A DNA stretch of 64,000 nt from Pseudomonas sp. GM80 (GCF_000282515.1 NZ_AKJD01000041.1:20274-84273); one strand, 5' to 3'. Positions 8,989-19,700 are shown, numbered from the stretch's first letter. Notes: a model not told the origin generated them from the sequence alone. Made by a program: numbers and translations.

Positions 8989-9711
8989 CTAGCGGGTGAG
9001 CCAGATGAGGGAGGCGAAGCGACCGGTGCGCGAGGCACGGCGATAGGAGAAGAAGCGCGGATCGGTCACGGTGCAGAAACCGCCACCATAAACAGCAGTG
9101 ACACCGCGTTCAGCCAGACGCAGGCGCGCCAGCTTATAAATATCAGCCATGAACTTGCCGGCATTGGGGCTCGGTACAAAGGCGTCTGCCGCTGCGGGCA
9201 ATTGGTTAATGAAGACTTCGCGCACTTCCGCGCCAACTTCAAAGGCTTGCGGGCCGATGGCCGGGCCGAGCCAGACCAAAACGTCTTTGGGCAGAACATC
9301 AAGGCTGTCGAGCGTCGCTTCAAGTACACCCGCCGCCAGACCACGCCAACCGGCATGGGCCGCCGCCACACGGGTGCCAGCACGATCGCAGAACAATGCT
9401 GGCAAACAATCCGCCGTCATCGCCGCACAGGCAATACCGGGCGTTGCCGTCCAACTGGCGTCGGCGGTCGCAACAATGCCCGGATCAGCATGCGCCACGG
9501 CAATCCCGTGCACTTGCTGCAACCAGGCAGGCTGTATAGAGAAATGATCGGTCAGGCGCCGACGGTTCTCGGCAACAGCCTCGGGACGATCATCAACATG
9601 ATCGCCCAGATTGAGGCTGTCGAACGGCGCCTCGCTGACACCGCCCTCGCGGGTGGTGACGCAGGCTTTGACGCTGGCCGGCGCGGGCCAGTCCGGCGTC
9701 AGCCAGTTCAT
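8989..9711 (-). CDS. pgeF: PgeF/YfiH family peptidoglycan editing factor (multicopper polyphenol oxidase family)
   Basis: 240-residue protein of the YfiH/LACC1 family. E. coli PgeF (YfiH) removes misincorporated L-Ser from UDP-MurNAc-Ser; other members act on purine nucleosides or phenolics. The conserved metal-site regions are visible: LQQVHG, CAAMTADCLPALFCD and AAHAGWRGLAAGV. Its start overlaps the rluD stop by 4 bp (ATGA), so the two genes are co-translated, as in many gammaproteobacteria. Confidence 0.92.
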   Translation of the reverse strand: MNWLTPDWPAPASVKACVTTREGGVSEAPFDSLNLGDHVDDRPEAVAENRRRLTDHFSIQPAWLQQVHGIAVAHADPGIVATADASWTATPGIACAAMTADCLPALFCDRAGTRVAAAHAGWRGLAAGVLEATLDSLDVLPKDVLVWLGPAIGPQAFEVGAEVREVFINQLPAAADAFVPSPNAGKFMADIYKLARLRLAERGVTAVYGGGFCTVTDPRFFSYRRASRTGRFASLIWLTR

Positions 9712-10670
9712 CCGATGAAGGCCTCGCGATCCTGTTTGAGCAGGGTCAGCAGCCAGACGAAATCTTCTGGCAGCGGCGATTCCCAGCTCATGCGTATACC
9801 GGTCGTCGGATGATCCAGTTCAAGAAAGCGCGCGTGCAGGGCCTGACGCGGGAAATGCTTGAGCGATTCAACCATGGTCGGGTTAGCGGCTGGCGGAATG
9901 CGGAAACGACCGCCGTACGCTGGATCGCCGACCAACGGGAAGTTGATGTGCGACATGTGTACGCGAATCTGGTGAGTACGACCGGTTTCCAGCTTCACCC
10001 GTACGTGGGTGTGCGAACGGAAACGCTCCAGCACGCGGTAGTGGCTGACGGCAGGCTTGCCGCCTTCCATCACTGCCATGCGCTGGCGCTGCTGGCCGTG
10101 GCGACCGATCGGGGCGTTGATCTTGCCACCAGCCGTTACCACGCCAATCACGATGCACTCATAGATGCGGCTGACGCTGCGACTCTGCAATTGAGTAACA
10201 AGCTTTGTCTGCGCCTGAATGGTCTTGGCCACCACCATCAGACCGGTGGTGTCCTTGTCCAGGCGATGCACGATGCCGGCGCGCGGGACATTGATGATGT
10301 CCGGCACGTGGTGCAGCAAGGCGTTGAGCAGCGTGCCATCGGCGTGACCGGCAGCCGGGTGTACCACCAGGCCCGCGGGCTTGTTGATCACCAGAATGTC
10401 GTCGTCTTCGTAGACGATGTCGAGCTCGATGTCCTGGGCGATCCACTCGCCCTGGGCTTCCTGCTCGGCAGTCAGCTCAAGGATGGCACCGCCGTGCACG
10501 ATGTCGCGAGGGCGGATGACCGCCCCGTCCACAGTCAGGCGACCTTCTTTGATCCAGGCGGAAAGGCGCGAGCGAGAGTGCTCAGCGAAGAGTTGGGCAG
10601 CGACTTGATCGAGGCGTTGGCCGCCCAATTCGGACGGCACCTCTGCGCGAAGTTCAATTTTATCGGACAT
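9708..10670 (-). CDS. rluD: 23S rRNA pseudouridine synthase RluD (1911/1915/1917)
   Basis: 320-residue RluA-family pseudouridine synthase. An S4 RNA-binding domain lies at the N-terminus (RLDQVAAQLFAEHSRSRLSAW) and the catalytic motif is HRLDKDTTGLMVVAKT, whose first Asp is the nucleophile. RluD modifies helix 69 of 23S rRNA during late 50S assembly. I chose the ATG that gives MSDKIELRAE; an in-frame GTG 21 bp upstream would add seven residues. It is divergent from bamD and overlaps pgeF by 4 bp, an arrangement common in Pseudomonas. Confidence 0.94.
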   Translation of the reverse strand: MSDKIELRAEVPSELGGQRLDQVAAQLFAEHSRSRLSAWIKEGRLTVDGAVIRPRDIVHGGAILELTAEQEAQGEWIAQDIELDIVYEDDDILVINKPAGLVVHPAAGHADGTLLNALLHHVPDIINVPRAGIVHRLDKDTTGLMVVAKTIQAQTKLVTQLQSRSVSRIYECIVIGVVTAGGKINAPIGRHGQQRQRMAVMEGGKPAVSHYRVLERFRSHTHVRVKLETGRTHQIRVHMSHINFPLVGDPAYGGRFRIPPAANPTMVESLKHFPRQALHARFLELDHPTTGIRMSWESPLPEDFVWLLTLLKQDREAFIG

Positions 10671-10696
10671 GCTCTGACTGTGCGTCGGCACAGCTT

Positions 10697-10726
10697 TTGG
10701 TTTCGGCTGCGCGCTTGTGGTTAAAT
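10697..10726 (+). promoter_or_regulatory. Candidate sigma-70 promoter for bamD
   Basis: TTGGTT, 18 bp, TTAAAT lies in the rluD-bamD gap about 95 bp before the bamD start. The match is moderate. A GC hairpin (GCCCC / GGGGC around 10740-10762) follows in the leader. Confidence 0.4.
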
Positions 10727-10821
10727 ACGGCGTCTTTTGCCCCGAGGCTTTTCAACGGGGCGCTCATCATAACAGGACGGCCCCGCCCAAGACAGCGGCC
10801 GTCATAGGGACGCAAGCCGCC

Positions 10822-11838
10822 ATGCAAGTGAAACACCTGCTGCTGATCGCCATCCTCGCATTGACCGCTGCTTGCTCATCGAAGGAAGTCGTAGACGAAA
10901 ACCTCAGCGAAGCCGAGCTGTATCAGCAGGCTCAGACTGACCTGGACAACAACAGCTACACCAGCGCCACAGCCAAGCTGAAGGCTCTGGAGTCGCGTTA
11001 TCCGTTCGGTCGCTACGCCGATCAGGCACAGCTGGAGCTGATCTACGCCAACTATAAGAACGCCGAGCCGGAAGCTGCCAAGTCCGCCGCCGAGCGTTTC
11101 ATTCGTTTGCATCCGCAGCACCCGAACGTGGATTACGCGTACTACTTGAAAGGTCTGACTTCTTTCGACCAGGACGTTGGCCTGCTGGCGCGCTTCCTGC
11201 CGCTGGACATGACCAAGCGTGACCCGGGCGCCGCGCGCGACTCGTACAACGAGTTCGCCCAGCTGACCAGCCGCTACCCGAACAGCCGCTACGCGCCGGA
11301 CGCCAAGCAGCGCATGATCTACCTGCGCAACCTGCTGGCAGCCTACGAAATCCACGTGGCCGACTACTACCTGACCCGTCAGGCGTATGTCGCTGCTGCC
11401 AACCGTGGCCGCTATGTAGTGGAAAACTTCCAGGAAACCCCATCGGTCGGTGACGGCCTGGCGGTAATGACTGAGGCTTACCAGCGTCTGCACCTGGACG
11501 AACTGGCCAACACCAGTCTGGAAACCCTGAAGCTCAACTACCCGAATCACCCGAACCTGCAAGACGGCCAGTTCGTGCCACGGGTTGCCGAAGCCGACAA
11601 CCGTTCGTTCCTGAGCAAGGCAACCCTCGGTCTGATCGAGTCGCGTCCACCGCTGCCACCAGGCGAGACCCGCGCCAACCAGGACGTGCAGAAGCAGTTC
11701 CAGGACGCGAAAGACGCGATCCCGAACGAGCTCAAGCCTAAAGACGAAAACGGCGACGTGATCGAAGAGCCTGAGCCTGAGTCGAGCGACACTGACCGTT
11801 CGTGGTTCAGCTACATGACCTTCGGCGTGTTCGACTGA
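10822..11838 (+). CDS. bamD: Outer-membrane assembly lipoprotein BamD
   Basis: 338-residue essential lipoprotein of the BAM complex that inserts beta-barrel proteins into the outer membrane. The start at 10822 gives a lipoprotein signal peptide with lipobox LTAAC and lipidated Cys18, and an AGGGA Shine-Dalgarno precedes it. The mature part holds TPR repeats ([56 protein letters not shown]). The C-terminus is longer than in E. coli (245 aa from memory) and acidic, as in other pseudomonads. It is divergent from rluD and followed by a strong terminator. Confidence 0.96.
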   Translation: MQVKHLLLIAILALTAACSSKEVVDENLSEAELYQQAQTDLDNNSYTSATAKLKALESRYPFGRYADQAQLELIYANYKNAEPEAAKSAAERFIRLHPQHPNVDYAYYLKGLTSFDQDVGLLARFLPLDMTKRDPGAARDSYNEFAQLTSRYPNSRYAPDAKQRMIYLRNLLAAYEIHVADYYLTRQAYVAAANRGRYVVENFQETPSVGDGLAVMTEAYQRLHLDELANTSLETLKLNYPNHPNLQDGQFVPRVAEADNRSFLSKATLGLIESRPPLPPGETRANQDVQKQFQDAKDAIPNELKPKDENGDVIEEPEPESSDTDRSWFSYMTFGVFD

Positions 11839-11855
11839 TCACACCGCCGGTACAG

Positions 11856-11884
11856 AAAAGGGAGATCTGCGGATCTCCCTTTTT
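11856..11884 (+). terminator. Terminator of bamD
   Basis: AAAGGGAGATC and GATCTCCCTTTT form a stem with a TGCG loop and a short T run, 18 bp after the bamD stop. Confidence 0.9.
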
Positions 11885-11964
11885 CATTTCCGCGCTTTAA
11901 TCCCCTGTGCGCTGCTCGGGTCCTTGGCTAAACTGCCGGATCATCAGTCGAAAAGCCGCTCATC

Positions 11965-12207
11965 ATGCTTCGTTTATTGTTCTGGATCGCCGTGATCTTC
12001 GCCGCCATTTGGCTGTGGCGTAAATTCAAGGCACCTGCCGCGCCCTCTCAATCCAATCGTGCCCCTTGCGAGCAGGACGCATCGCCGATGGTGCGCTGCG
12101 CCCACTGCGGTGTGCATTTGCCGCGCGACCGCGCACTCGGCGTTCAACAACAGTGGTATTGCAGCCAGGCTCACCTCGAGCAAGGCCCGGGCGCCAGTGA
12201 TCGCTGA
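11965..12207 (+). CDS. PP0621-family small membrane-anchored zinc-ribbon-like protein
   Basis: 80-residue protein with one N-terminal membrane segment (residues 3-17, LRLLFWIAVIFAAIW) and a cytoplasmic metal-binding pattern CAHCG...YCSQAH typical of the PP0621 family found just upstream of pilS in pseudomonads. Its function is not known. Its 3' end overlaps the pilS start by 11 bp, so it is co-transcribed with pilSR and may have a part in that signalling unit; that last point is inference. Confidence 0.8.
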   Translation: MLRLLFWIAVIFAAIWLWRKFKAPAAPSQSNRAPCEQDASPMVRCAHCGVHLPRDRALGVQQQWYCSQAHLEQGPGASDR

Positions 12208-13786
12208 GGCCACTCACGCCGACAGCAAACAGGCGCAGCGGCTGCTGCGCCTTTATCATCTCTACCGATTAAGCGTCGGCATCACCCTGGTGTTGCTGAT
12301 CTCCAGCAACATGGACAACCGCCTGCTGACGTCGATCGACGACGACTTGCTGCGCAGCGGCAGTTGGCTGTACCTGGTGCTGAACATTTTGCTGGTGGTG
12401 TTTCTCGAGAACACCCGGCGCCCGGCGCAGCTGTTCAGCCTGGCGCTGGTTGATGTCTTGCTGCTGTGCGGCCTGTTCTACGCCGCCGGCGGTGTCGCCA
12501 GCGCGATTGGCAACCTGCTGATCGTTTCGGTCGCGATCAGCAACACCCTGCTGCGCCGACGCATTGGCTTGCTGATCGCCGCCATTGGCGCCCTCGGCAT
12601 TGTCGGTTCAAGCTTTCTGCTGGGTTTCAGCCACCCGTTGAGTGCCAACGATTACTTGCAGGCCGGCACGCTCGGCGCCTTATGCTTTGCCGCATCGCTG
12701 CTGGTGCAAGGGCTGATCCGTCGCCTCGAAGTCAGCGAAACACTGGCCGAGCAGCGCGCCAGCGAAGTGGTCGGCCTGGAAGCACTGAACGCACTGATCC
12801 TGCAACGCATGCGCACCGGCATTCTGGTGCTCGACGCAGAACGACGGGTGCAACTGGCCAACCACAGCGCCCAGACCTTGCTCGCGCAAACGCACCTTCA
12901 GGGTCACTTGATCGACGACTACGCACCGGCGCTGGTCGATCGCCTGCAATTGTGGATGAACAACCCGACCCTACGCCCGCAAAGCCTGAAGATCGCCGGT
13001 AACGGCCTCGAACTGCAACCGAACTTCATTGCTCTGGAACAGAGCCCGAACCAGCAAACCCTGGTGTTCCTCGAAGACCTCGCGCAAGTCGCCCAGCAAG
13101 CCCAGCAATTGAAGCTTGCCGCGCTCGGGCGCCTGACTGCCGGCATCTCCCATGAAATTCGCAATCCACTGGGCGCCATCAGTCATGCCGCGCAGCTATT
13201 GGGTGAATCCGAGGAACTCGACAGCGCCGATCGGCGTCTGACGCAGATCATTCAAGATCACTCCCAGCGCATGAATCGAGTCATCGAAAACGTCCTGCAA
13301 CTGTCCCGCCGTCAGCAAAGTGCACCGCAACGGCTGGATCTCAAGCCGTGGCTGGAAAACTTCGTCGTCGAAAGCCGCGAACAGGCCACCGAGCGCCAGC
13401 AGATCCATCTGCGGATCAACTCGGGTGAATTCGCCACGCTGATGGACCCCAACCAGCTCACGCAAATTCTCGACAATCTGTTGCGCAACGGCTGGCGCCA
13501 CAGCGCCCTGCTGCACGATCAGGCTGAGGTCTGGTTGTCCCTGTTCGTCGATACCGACAGCCAGTTGGCGGTACTTGAAGTGCAGGACAATGGCCCCGGC
13601 GTACCTGCCGCAGAACAGGCCCATCTGTTCGAACCGTTCTTCACCACCAGCAACCAGGGCACCGGCCTTGGGCTTTATCTGTCCCGTGAGCTGTGCGAAA
13701 GCAACCAAGCGCGCCTAGACTTTCAATCACGCCAAGGCGGCGGCTGCTTTCGCATCACCTTTGCTCACGGACGGAAACAAAGTTGA
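12197..13786 (+). CDS. pilS: Sensor histidine kinase PilS
   Basis: 529-residue membrane kinase of the PilS/PilR two-component system that controls sigma-54 transcription of the major pilin. Residues 1-170 hold six predicted membrane helices, then a PAS-like region (about 190-300), the phosphorylation box HEIRNPLGAISHAAQ with His319, and an ATPase domain with N- and G-boxes (QILDNLLRNGW, DNGPGVPA, GTGLGLYL). I chose the GTG at 12197, which gives a length close to P. aeruginosa PilS. It overlaps the upstream gene by 11 bp and pilR by 4 bp. Confidence 0.93.
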   Translation: MIAEATHADSKQAQRLLRLYHLYRLSVGITLVLLISSNMDNRLLTSIDDDLLRSGSWLYLVLNILLVVFLENTRRPAQLFSLALVDVLLLCGLFYAAGGVASAIGNLLIVSVAISNTLLRRRIGLLIAAIGALGIVGSSFLLGFSHPLSANDYLQAGTLGALCFAASLLVQGLIRRLEVSETLAEQRASEVVGLEALNALILQRMRTGILVLDAERRVQLANHSAQTLLAQTHLQGHLIDDYAPALVDRLQLWMNNPTLRPQSLKIAGNGLELQPNFIALEQSPNQQTLVFLEDLAQVAQQAQQLKLAALGRLTAGISHEIRNPLGAISHAAQLLGESEELDSADRRLTQIIQDHSQRMNRVIENVLQLSRRQQSAPQRLDLKPWLENFVVESREQATERQQIHLRINSGEFATLMDPNQLTQILDNLLRNGWRHSALLHDQAEVWLSLFVDTDSQLAVLEVQDNGPGVPAAEQAHLFEPFFTTSNQGTGLGLYLSRELCESNQARLDFQSRQGGGCFRITFAHGRKQS

Positions 13787-15129
13787 ACACGAGCCCACGG
13801 CAAAAAATCCTTATCGTCGACGACGAACCCGATATCCGCGAACTCCTGGAAATCACCCTGGGCCGGATGAAACTCGACACCTACAGCGCCCGCAATCTGG
13901 CGGAGGCTCAAGCGCTGTTGCACCGTGAGTCATTCGACCTGTGCCTGACCGACATGCGCCTGCCCGACGGCACGGGGCTGGAACTGGTGCAGCACATTCA
14001 GCAGCGTTATCCACAATTGCCCGTGGCGATGATCACCGCGTACGGCAGCCTGGAAACGGCGATCAACGCACTCAAGGCCGGGGCGTTCGACTTCCTTACC
14101 AAACCGGTGGACCTCACGCGCCTGCGCGAACTGGTCGGCGCTGCCCTGCGCATGCCGGCCGTGGGCGGGGTTTGCACCTCGATTGATCGACGGCTGCTGG
14201 GCGATTCACAGCCGATGCGTAACCTGCGCAAACAGATCGACAAACTCGCCCGCAGTCAGGCACCGGTTTACATCAGCGGCGAGTCCGGCAGCGGCAAAGA
14301 ACTGGTCGCTCGGCTGATCCACGAACAAGGTCCACGTGCCAGCCAACCGTTCGTACCGGTGAACTGCGGGGCGATTCCCTCGGAGCTGATGGAAAGCGAA
14401 TTCTTCGGCCACCGCAAAGGCAGTTTCACTGGCGCGGTCGAAGACAAACCGGGGCTATTCCAGGCCGCGCACGGCGGCACGTTGTTTCTCGATGAAGTGG
14501 CGGACTTGCCGCTGTCGATGCAGGTGAAACTGCTGCGCGCGATCCAGGAGAAAGCCGTGCGCAGTGTCGGCGGGCAGCAGGAAAGCGTGGTCGATGTGCG
14601 GATTTTGTGCGCCACGCACAAGGACCTCGACGCCGAAGTGGCGGCCGAGCGTTTTCGCCAGGATCTCTATTACCGCTTGAACGTGATCGAACTGCGCGTG
14701 CCGTCGTTGCGTGAGCGCCGTGATGACATCGAAGTGCTGGCGGCGCATATGCTCAAGCGTTTGGCCAAGGACAGCGGCCAAGCGGCCGCGCGCCTACATC
14801 CACAGGCGTTGGAAGCGCTGAAGAATTATCGCTTTCCCGGAAATGTGCGCGAGCTGGAGAACGTGCTTGAGCGGGCACATACCCTGTGTGAAAACCGCAC
14901 GATCGAGGCAGAGGATTTGCGCTTGAGCGAGGGCAATTGCGCGGCGGAAGGCGGCATTGCCGATCTGACGCAGATCGATAACCTGGAAGATTATCTGGAG
15001 AACGTCGAACGCAAACTGATTCTGCAGGCGCTGGAAGAAACCCGCTGGAATCGTACGGCGGCCGCGCAGCGGTTGAGTCTTTCGTTTCGGTCGATGCGCT
15101 ACAGGTTGAAAAAACTCGGCCTGGATTAA
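13783..15129 (+). CDS. pilR: Sigma-54-dependent response regulator PilR
   Basis: 448-residue NtrC-family activator, partner of PilS. The receiver domain (residues 7-120) has phospho-acceptor Asp57 in LTDMRLPDG; the AAA+ domain has Walker A GESGSGKE (about 166), the sigma-54 contact loop GSFTGA and Walker B GTLFLDEV; a Fis-type helix-turn-helix lies at the end (WNRTAAAQRLSLSFRSM). No ATG is available, so translation probably starts at a TTG overlapping the pilS stop (TTGA), preceded by a GGA-rich region. No pilA is in this window. Confidence 0.94.
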   Translation: MNTSPRQKILIVDDEPDIRELLEITLGRMKLDTYSARNLAEAQALLHRESFDLCLTDMRLPDGTGLELVQHIQQRYPQLPVAMITAYGSLETAINALKAGAFDFLTKPVDLTRLRELVGAALRMPAVGGVCTSIDRRLLGDSQPMRNLRKQIDKLARSQAPVYISGESGSGKELVARLIHEQGPRASQPFVPVNCGAIPSELMESEFFGHRKGSFTGAVEDKPGLFQAAHGGTLFLDEVADLPLSMQVKLLRAIQEKAVRSVGGQQESVVDVRILCATHKDLDAEVAAERFRQDLYYRLNVIELRVPSLRERRDDIEVLAAHMLKRLAKDSGQAAARLHPQALEALKNYRFPGNVRELENVLERAHTLCENRTIEAEDLRLSEGNCAAEGGIADLTQIDNLEDYLENVERKLILQALEETRWNRTAAAQRLSLSFRSMRYRLKKLGLD

Positions 15130-15134
15130 ATCGC

Positions 15135-15209
15135 AAAAGATCGCAGCCTTCGGCAGCTCCTACAGGAAACGCGCTCCAATGTAGGAGCTGCCGAAGGCTG
15201 CGATCTTTT
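15135..15209. repeat. REP pair (REPIN), 30-bp perfect inverted arms
   Basis: The left arm 15135-15164 and right arm 15180-15209 are exact reverse complements of 30 bp (core GATCGCAGCCTTCGGCAGC) with a 15-bp spacer. It lies between the convergent pilR and thiO and probably serves as a bidirectional terminator. The same geometry and family recur at 46631-46705. Confidence 0.9.
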
Positions 15210-15218
15210 GATCTTTCT

Positions 15219-16319
15219 TTAGATCCGGCCCTCAGGCGCATACGGCGCCGGATCAATAATCGGCGCCCTGCCCAGCATCACATCGGCAAACAACTGGCAC
15301 GACGCCGGCGCCAGCACCAATCCATTGCGGTAATGCCCGCAATTCAACCACAAGCCATCAAACCCCGGCACCCGGCCAATGTACGGAATCCCCTCGGGAG
15401 AGCCCGGACGCAACCCCGCCCAATGCCCGACGACTTCTGCATCCGCCAACGCTGGCAACAACTCGACCGCTGAAGCCTTGAGACTTTCCAGCGCCACCTC
15501 GGTCGGCGTCTTGTCGTAGCCTTCGTGCTCCAGCGTACTGCCGATCAGGATATGCCCGTCGCGGCGCGGGATCGCATAACGTCCTTTGGCCAATACCATG
15601 CTCGGCAAAAAGTCCGCCGCGCACTTGTAGAGAATCATCTGGCCTTTGACCGGTTCGACCGGCAGCGTCAGATCCAGCGTCTTGAGCAGATCACCGCTCC
15701 ACGCCCCCGCCGTCAGCACCACCTGATCGCCCTCGATCACACCCGTGGACGTCTGCACACCGACCACCCGCGCGCCCTCGCGGACAAACCCGCTGACTTC
15801 GCACTGTTCGTGAATGGTCACGTTCGGCAAGGCCTGCAGCGCTGCCTTCAGCGATTTCACCAAGCGTGGATTGCGTACATTGGCCACATCCGCCATGTAG
15901 ATCGCCCGCGAGAATCCACTGCCGAGCACTGGCACCGCATCGTGCGCCGCCGAGATATCCACAGCCCGCAGCGGACGGTTTTCCCGCTCGGCCCAGGCCA
16001 GCGCCTCGGCCTCATCGTCCAGGTCCAGCCAGTACAGGCCGGTGGTGTGCACTTCTGGATCAACCCCAGTGTCGGCAAATAGGCGCGCGCCGAGCTGTGG
16101 ATAAAAATCCTGCGACCAATGCGCCAGCGCGGTAACGGCCGGGCTATACCGCCACGGGTACAACGGCGAAACGATACCGCCACCCGCCCAGGACGATTCC
16201 TGGCCGAGATTCGAACGATCGAGCAGCACCACGCTGCGCACTTCGGAGGCGAGATTGTAGGCGGTCAGCAGGCCAATCACCCCGCCACCGACAATCACCA
16301 CTTGCTGTTGCCTGGTCAT
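15219..16319 (-). CDS. thiO: Glycine oxidase ThiO / D-amino-acid oxidase-like FAD enzyme
   Basis: 366-residue FAD-dependent DAO-family oxidoreductase. The N-terminal Rossmann motif is VVIVGGGVIGLLTAYNLA, followed by GQESSWAGGGIVSPLYPW; the C-terminal part has GLRPGSPEGIPYIGRVPG and the NCGHYRNGLVLAP motif of glycine oxidases. ThiO makes iminoglycine for the thiazole of thiamine; other family members are general D-amino-acid oxidases, and no thi genes are adjacent. It sits between pilR and the minor-pilin cluster, as its PAO1 counterpart (PA4548, from memory) does. Confidence 0.85.
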   Translation of the reverse strand: MTRQQQVVIVGGGVIGLLTAYNLASEVRSVVLLDRSNLGQESSWAGGGIVSPLYPWRYSPAVTALAHWSQDFYPQLGARLFADTGVDPEVHTTGLYWLDLDDEAEALAWAERENRPLRAVDISAAHDAVPVLGSGFSRAIYMADVANVRNPRLVKSLKAALQALPNVTIHEQCEVSGFVREGARVVGVQTSTGVIEGDQVVLTAGAWSGDLLKTLDLTLPVEPVKGQMILYKCAADFLPSMVLAKGRYAIPRRDGHILIGSTLEHEGYDKTPTEVALESLKASAVELLPALADAEVVGHWAGLRPGSPEGIPYIGRVPGFDGLWLNCGHYRNGLVLAPASCQLFADVMLGRAPIIDPAPYAPEGRI

Positions 16320-16332
16320 GTTTGATCCAACC

Positions 16333-16363
16333 GTAAAAAAGACAGTGGGCGCAAAAGGCGCCC
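16333..16363 (-). terminator. Terminator after pilE
   Basis: GGGCGC and GCGCCC form a stem (loop of five bases); on the minus strand a T-rich run follows a few bases later. It lies 13 bp after the pilE stop and upstream of thiO. Confidence 0.6.
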
Positions 16364-16376
16364 GAAAGAAAGCGCC

Positions 16377-16778
16377 TCAGCGGCCCCAGCAATCCTTGGT
16401 GGTCAGCCCGGTGGTCGCGTTGTTCATGCTTCGGACACCGGTATTGGTCAGGGTGAAATCCCCGCACTTGTCGGTGGCCATGGCCGAGCCGGCCTTGCGC
16501 GTTGCCGTCAGCAGATAGGTCTGGTCAGTGATCGTCGGGGTGATGGTGTAAAAATCGCTCCCTGTGCTGAGCCCAGTGATGCCGGTGTAGACATTGTTCT
16601 TGGTGTAAAACCGTTCGAGGGTTTGTGCCTGCTCCGAGAGCATCGATACCACTTCGGCACGGCGACCCTTTTTCACGTACTCGGTGAGGCTCGGATAGCC
16701 GATGGTGATAACGATGCCGATGATCGCAATCACGATCATGATTTCGATCAGGGTAAAACCTCGGTTGGATCTGCGCAT
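16377..16778 (-). CDS. pilE: Type IV minor pilin PilE
   Basis: 133-residue minor pilin, processed by prepilin peptidase at G7/F8 (MRRSNRG then FTLIEIMIVIAIIG), with Glu5 of the mature protein present. The C-terminal Cys pair (KCGDF...TKDCW) forms the usual D-region disulphide loop. It is the last gene of the minor-pilin operon, 15 bp after pilY1, and is followed by a terminator. No pilY2 lies between pilY1 and pilE, unlike PAO1 as I recall it. Confidence 0.92.
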   Translation of the reverse strand: MRRSNRGFTLIEIMIVIAIIGIVITIGYPSLTEYVKKGRRAEVVSMLSEQAQTLERFYTKNNVYTGITGLSTGSDFYTITPTITDQTYLLTATRKAGSAMATDKCGDFTLTNTGVRSMNNATTGLTTKDCWGR

Positions 16779-16793
16779 GCCTCAAACTCTCGC

Positions 16794-19700
16794 TTACTGT
16801 ATTTGTCGCCACATGATACGACGGCTGCCGCCGCCGGGTTTCTCCACCAGCGTGGTAATGCCACCGCTGGAATCGTTGACAATCTTGCGCGTGGCGCCGT
16901 TGACGATCGCATTCAGGGTCGGAATGCCACCGGTAAACACCACGCCGCTGGAAATCGTATCGTTGCTGTCGACCACGCCATCGGCGTTGGTATCGAGCAC
17001 CGCGTAGTTGAGCATCTTACCGCTGAACGCATCGAGTTCGACCAGTTTGCCGGTGCCGAAGCTGGAACACGGATCGGTGGTGTCGACGCTCGCCGTGGTG
17101 AAAACGATCCGGCCGAGTACCAGGCTGGCCTGATTGATCACCCGCTCGCCAGTCAGCGCGTTGTTATACACCAGTGGCAGATACCAGCCCTTTTCTGCCG
17201 GGTACGTCGTGTCATTTTGCGTGGTGGTGATGAACTGTCCGGAGCTGCCAGAAAACACCCCGGTGACCGCCTGCGCCTGCAAACTGCTGACAGTGATCTG
17301 CCCCGTGCCGCCGTCGGCGTCCCACACTGAATAAAATGCCTGCAGATCCTTGTTGGTCTTGTCCGCCGTTTCGTTGAATTTGCCAGTGCCGATGAAGATC
17401 TGCTTGCCGCCGAGTGAATTGTCCGCCAACAACGGTTGTGCAGTGATCGGCTGAGTCGCGCCGCCCGCCGTGGTGAACAAGGGTTTACCGGAAAACGCCA
17501 CGCCCCAGCTGTCCGTCGATGTGGCACTGAGGTCAAACTTCCACAGACGCCCCTTCAAATCGCCACCATAAGCGGCCTGCACCACATTCTGCGAATTGAC
17601 CTTGAGCTTCACTGACGACAGGCCATTGGTGGTTTCCGTGCTGTCGATGACGATTTTCCTGATCAGCGAACCGTCGCGCACATCCAGTACGTATAACGCC
17701 GCGACTCCGGAGTTGCTGCCGTAGCCATTGGCAATGAACGCCGCCCAGCGACCGTCCGACAAGCGTGCCACTTCCGGGCGCGCATAGGCATAACCCAGAT
17801 CATTGAAAGCGTTGGCCGTGCTGGCGCTGACCGGCGCACTGACTTCCCAGAGCGCTCGCAATACGTTGCCTGCCGAAGCATCGAACAGTTGCAGCGCGTA
17901 GAAGGACTTGCCGCCGGCGCCAGTACCGCCGATGGCCAGGGTTTTCCAGGCGCTGTTGAGCTGGGCATCAAACACGCCGACCTGACCGTCGACGAGAAAC
18001 TTGTGGCTGACGCCGTTGATATAGGTCGGATCGGCGATCAACCGCAACGACGGCAACACACTGGAAGGCATGTAGGCATAACGCCGGGTGCCATTGGCCG
18101 CGTTGATCACGTTGACGAAACCGTCATTGGCATTCACCACCAGGCTTGCATTCATGTTTGCCGCTTTGGTGGTCAGGTAAGCGCTGTACGTGCTGTCGCC
18201 GGACAGGTCGGAAGCGGTCTTGTCCGTGGGCGACGCCAGCACCAGTGGCGAATTGATGATGTCGCCGAGCAACACGCTGCGCACCTTGAGCCCAGCCTTG
18301 TTGGTGCCTTTGCTCCACTCCACCAGATCAATCCCGCTGATGCCTGTGGGCAAGCCCTGACTCAGCGTGGTCTGCTGCGCAGCGGAAAAGTTGCCGTAGG
18401 CCAAGGTGACTGCGGCGTTACTGGTGGTGTTCCACGACTGATAAGTCGGTGCCGTGGCGCCGGGCACAATGGTGGTGTCCGTCGTCCAGAGCGCCGCCGA
18501 CGTATTCACCGCACCCGCCGCCGTAAAACCGAAGGATTTAATCGTGCCGCGCCAGTCCTTGGGATCGTAACTGGTCTGAAAGTAACTGGTGCCGCTGGCC
18601 AGTGTCGTGCCGCTGGTCACGCCGCTGCCGCCAGAGCCGGCCTTGGAGGTGATGTCGCTCAATGCCGAAGACAATGCGGCATTGAGCCCGGTGCTGTCGG
18701 TCGCTTGGTAGTACTTGCCCTGCCCGTAGCTGGCGGCGTCGGAAAGCATGTCGTTCGCGGCGGTGAACCCGACGGTGTAGGTGTTCATGTTCTGCTTGGG
18801 AAAATCCACTGCGTTCCAGCTCTTGCCGGCGGCATCGGTACCGGTCGAACGCATGTCGATGTCGAAGGCGAACTTGGCGATGTCGTCCAGGTAAAGAGTA
18901 TCGCCCTCGTTGTCACCGTTGAGGTTGTTGCCGTCATTGTTGACGCCGTCCCAGTTCGGCAAGCGACTGCCACCCAGCGGATCGTTGCTAGGGAAAGTGC
19001 GGTCGAACGTCGGCAAGCCGTCGGTGATCACTACGCCGTAATTTTTCTGGCAGCGATACTGAATCGGGCTGGTATAGGTCGCGGGCGTGCTGTTGTAGTA
19101 CGGCGCCATGCCGCGCATGTAGCGGGTAATCTCGTAATAGGTTTCCGCCAACGGCGTATTGGCCACGGCGCTCAAACCGTTGATCGATGAGATCAGTGCG
19201 TTGTAGTTGGTATCAGCCTGCGCCTGAGTGACGCTGCCGGAGACGGGCGCCAGATCGCTGATCGCGCGGGCAATGTAGCCGCCATTACCGGAGTTGTTGC
19301 TGGTGACCGGATTGAACGTCGACAGACCAATGCGCAAGGTGCGGTTGCTGGTGACCAGCGCTGTCGACACGTTGCGCGCGACGTTAATCCGATAATCATT
19401 GGGGATCGCCCCGGTGGTGAAATCGCGGGTGCCATTGTTGATGGCCAGGCTGACGACGTAGGCAATGTAATCGCCTGAATAACGCGTGTTACCGCTGCCG
19501 ACCGGGTCCGGCAGTTTCAGACACAGCGGCGCGAGGCTGTTGTTGTAGAAAGCATAGGCACCGCCGGAACATCCTGATGTCGGCAGGCTGGAGAGAAATA
19601 TCGAATCGCCGGTGATCGTCGACGAACTCAGGCACAACCCGAGCAGCGCGTTGCATTGCCGGGCCGGGGTGCGGTCGACGGCCGGATCGAATCCGGCGGC

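Noticed and set aside
10717..10821. N-terminal extension of bamD
   Set aside because: The extra 35 residues would precede and destroy the lipoprotein signal peptide that starts at 10822.
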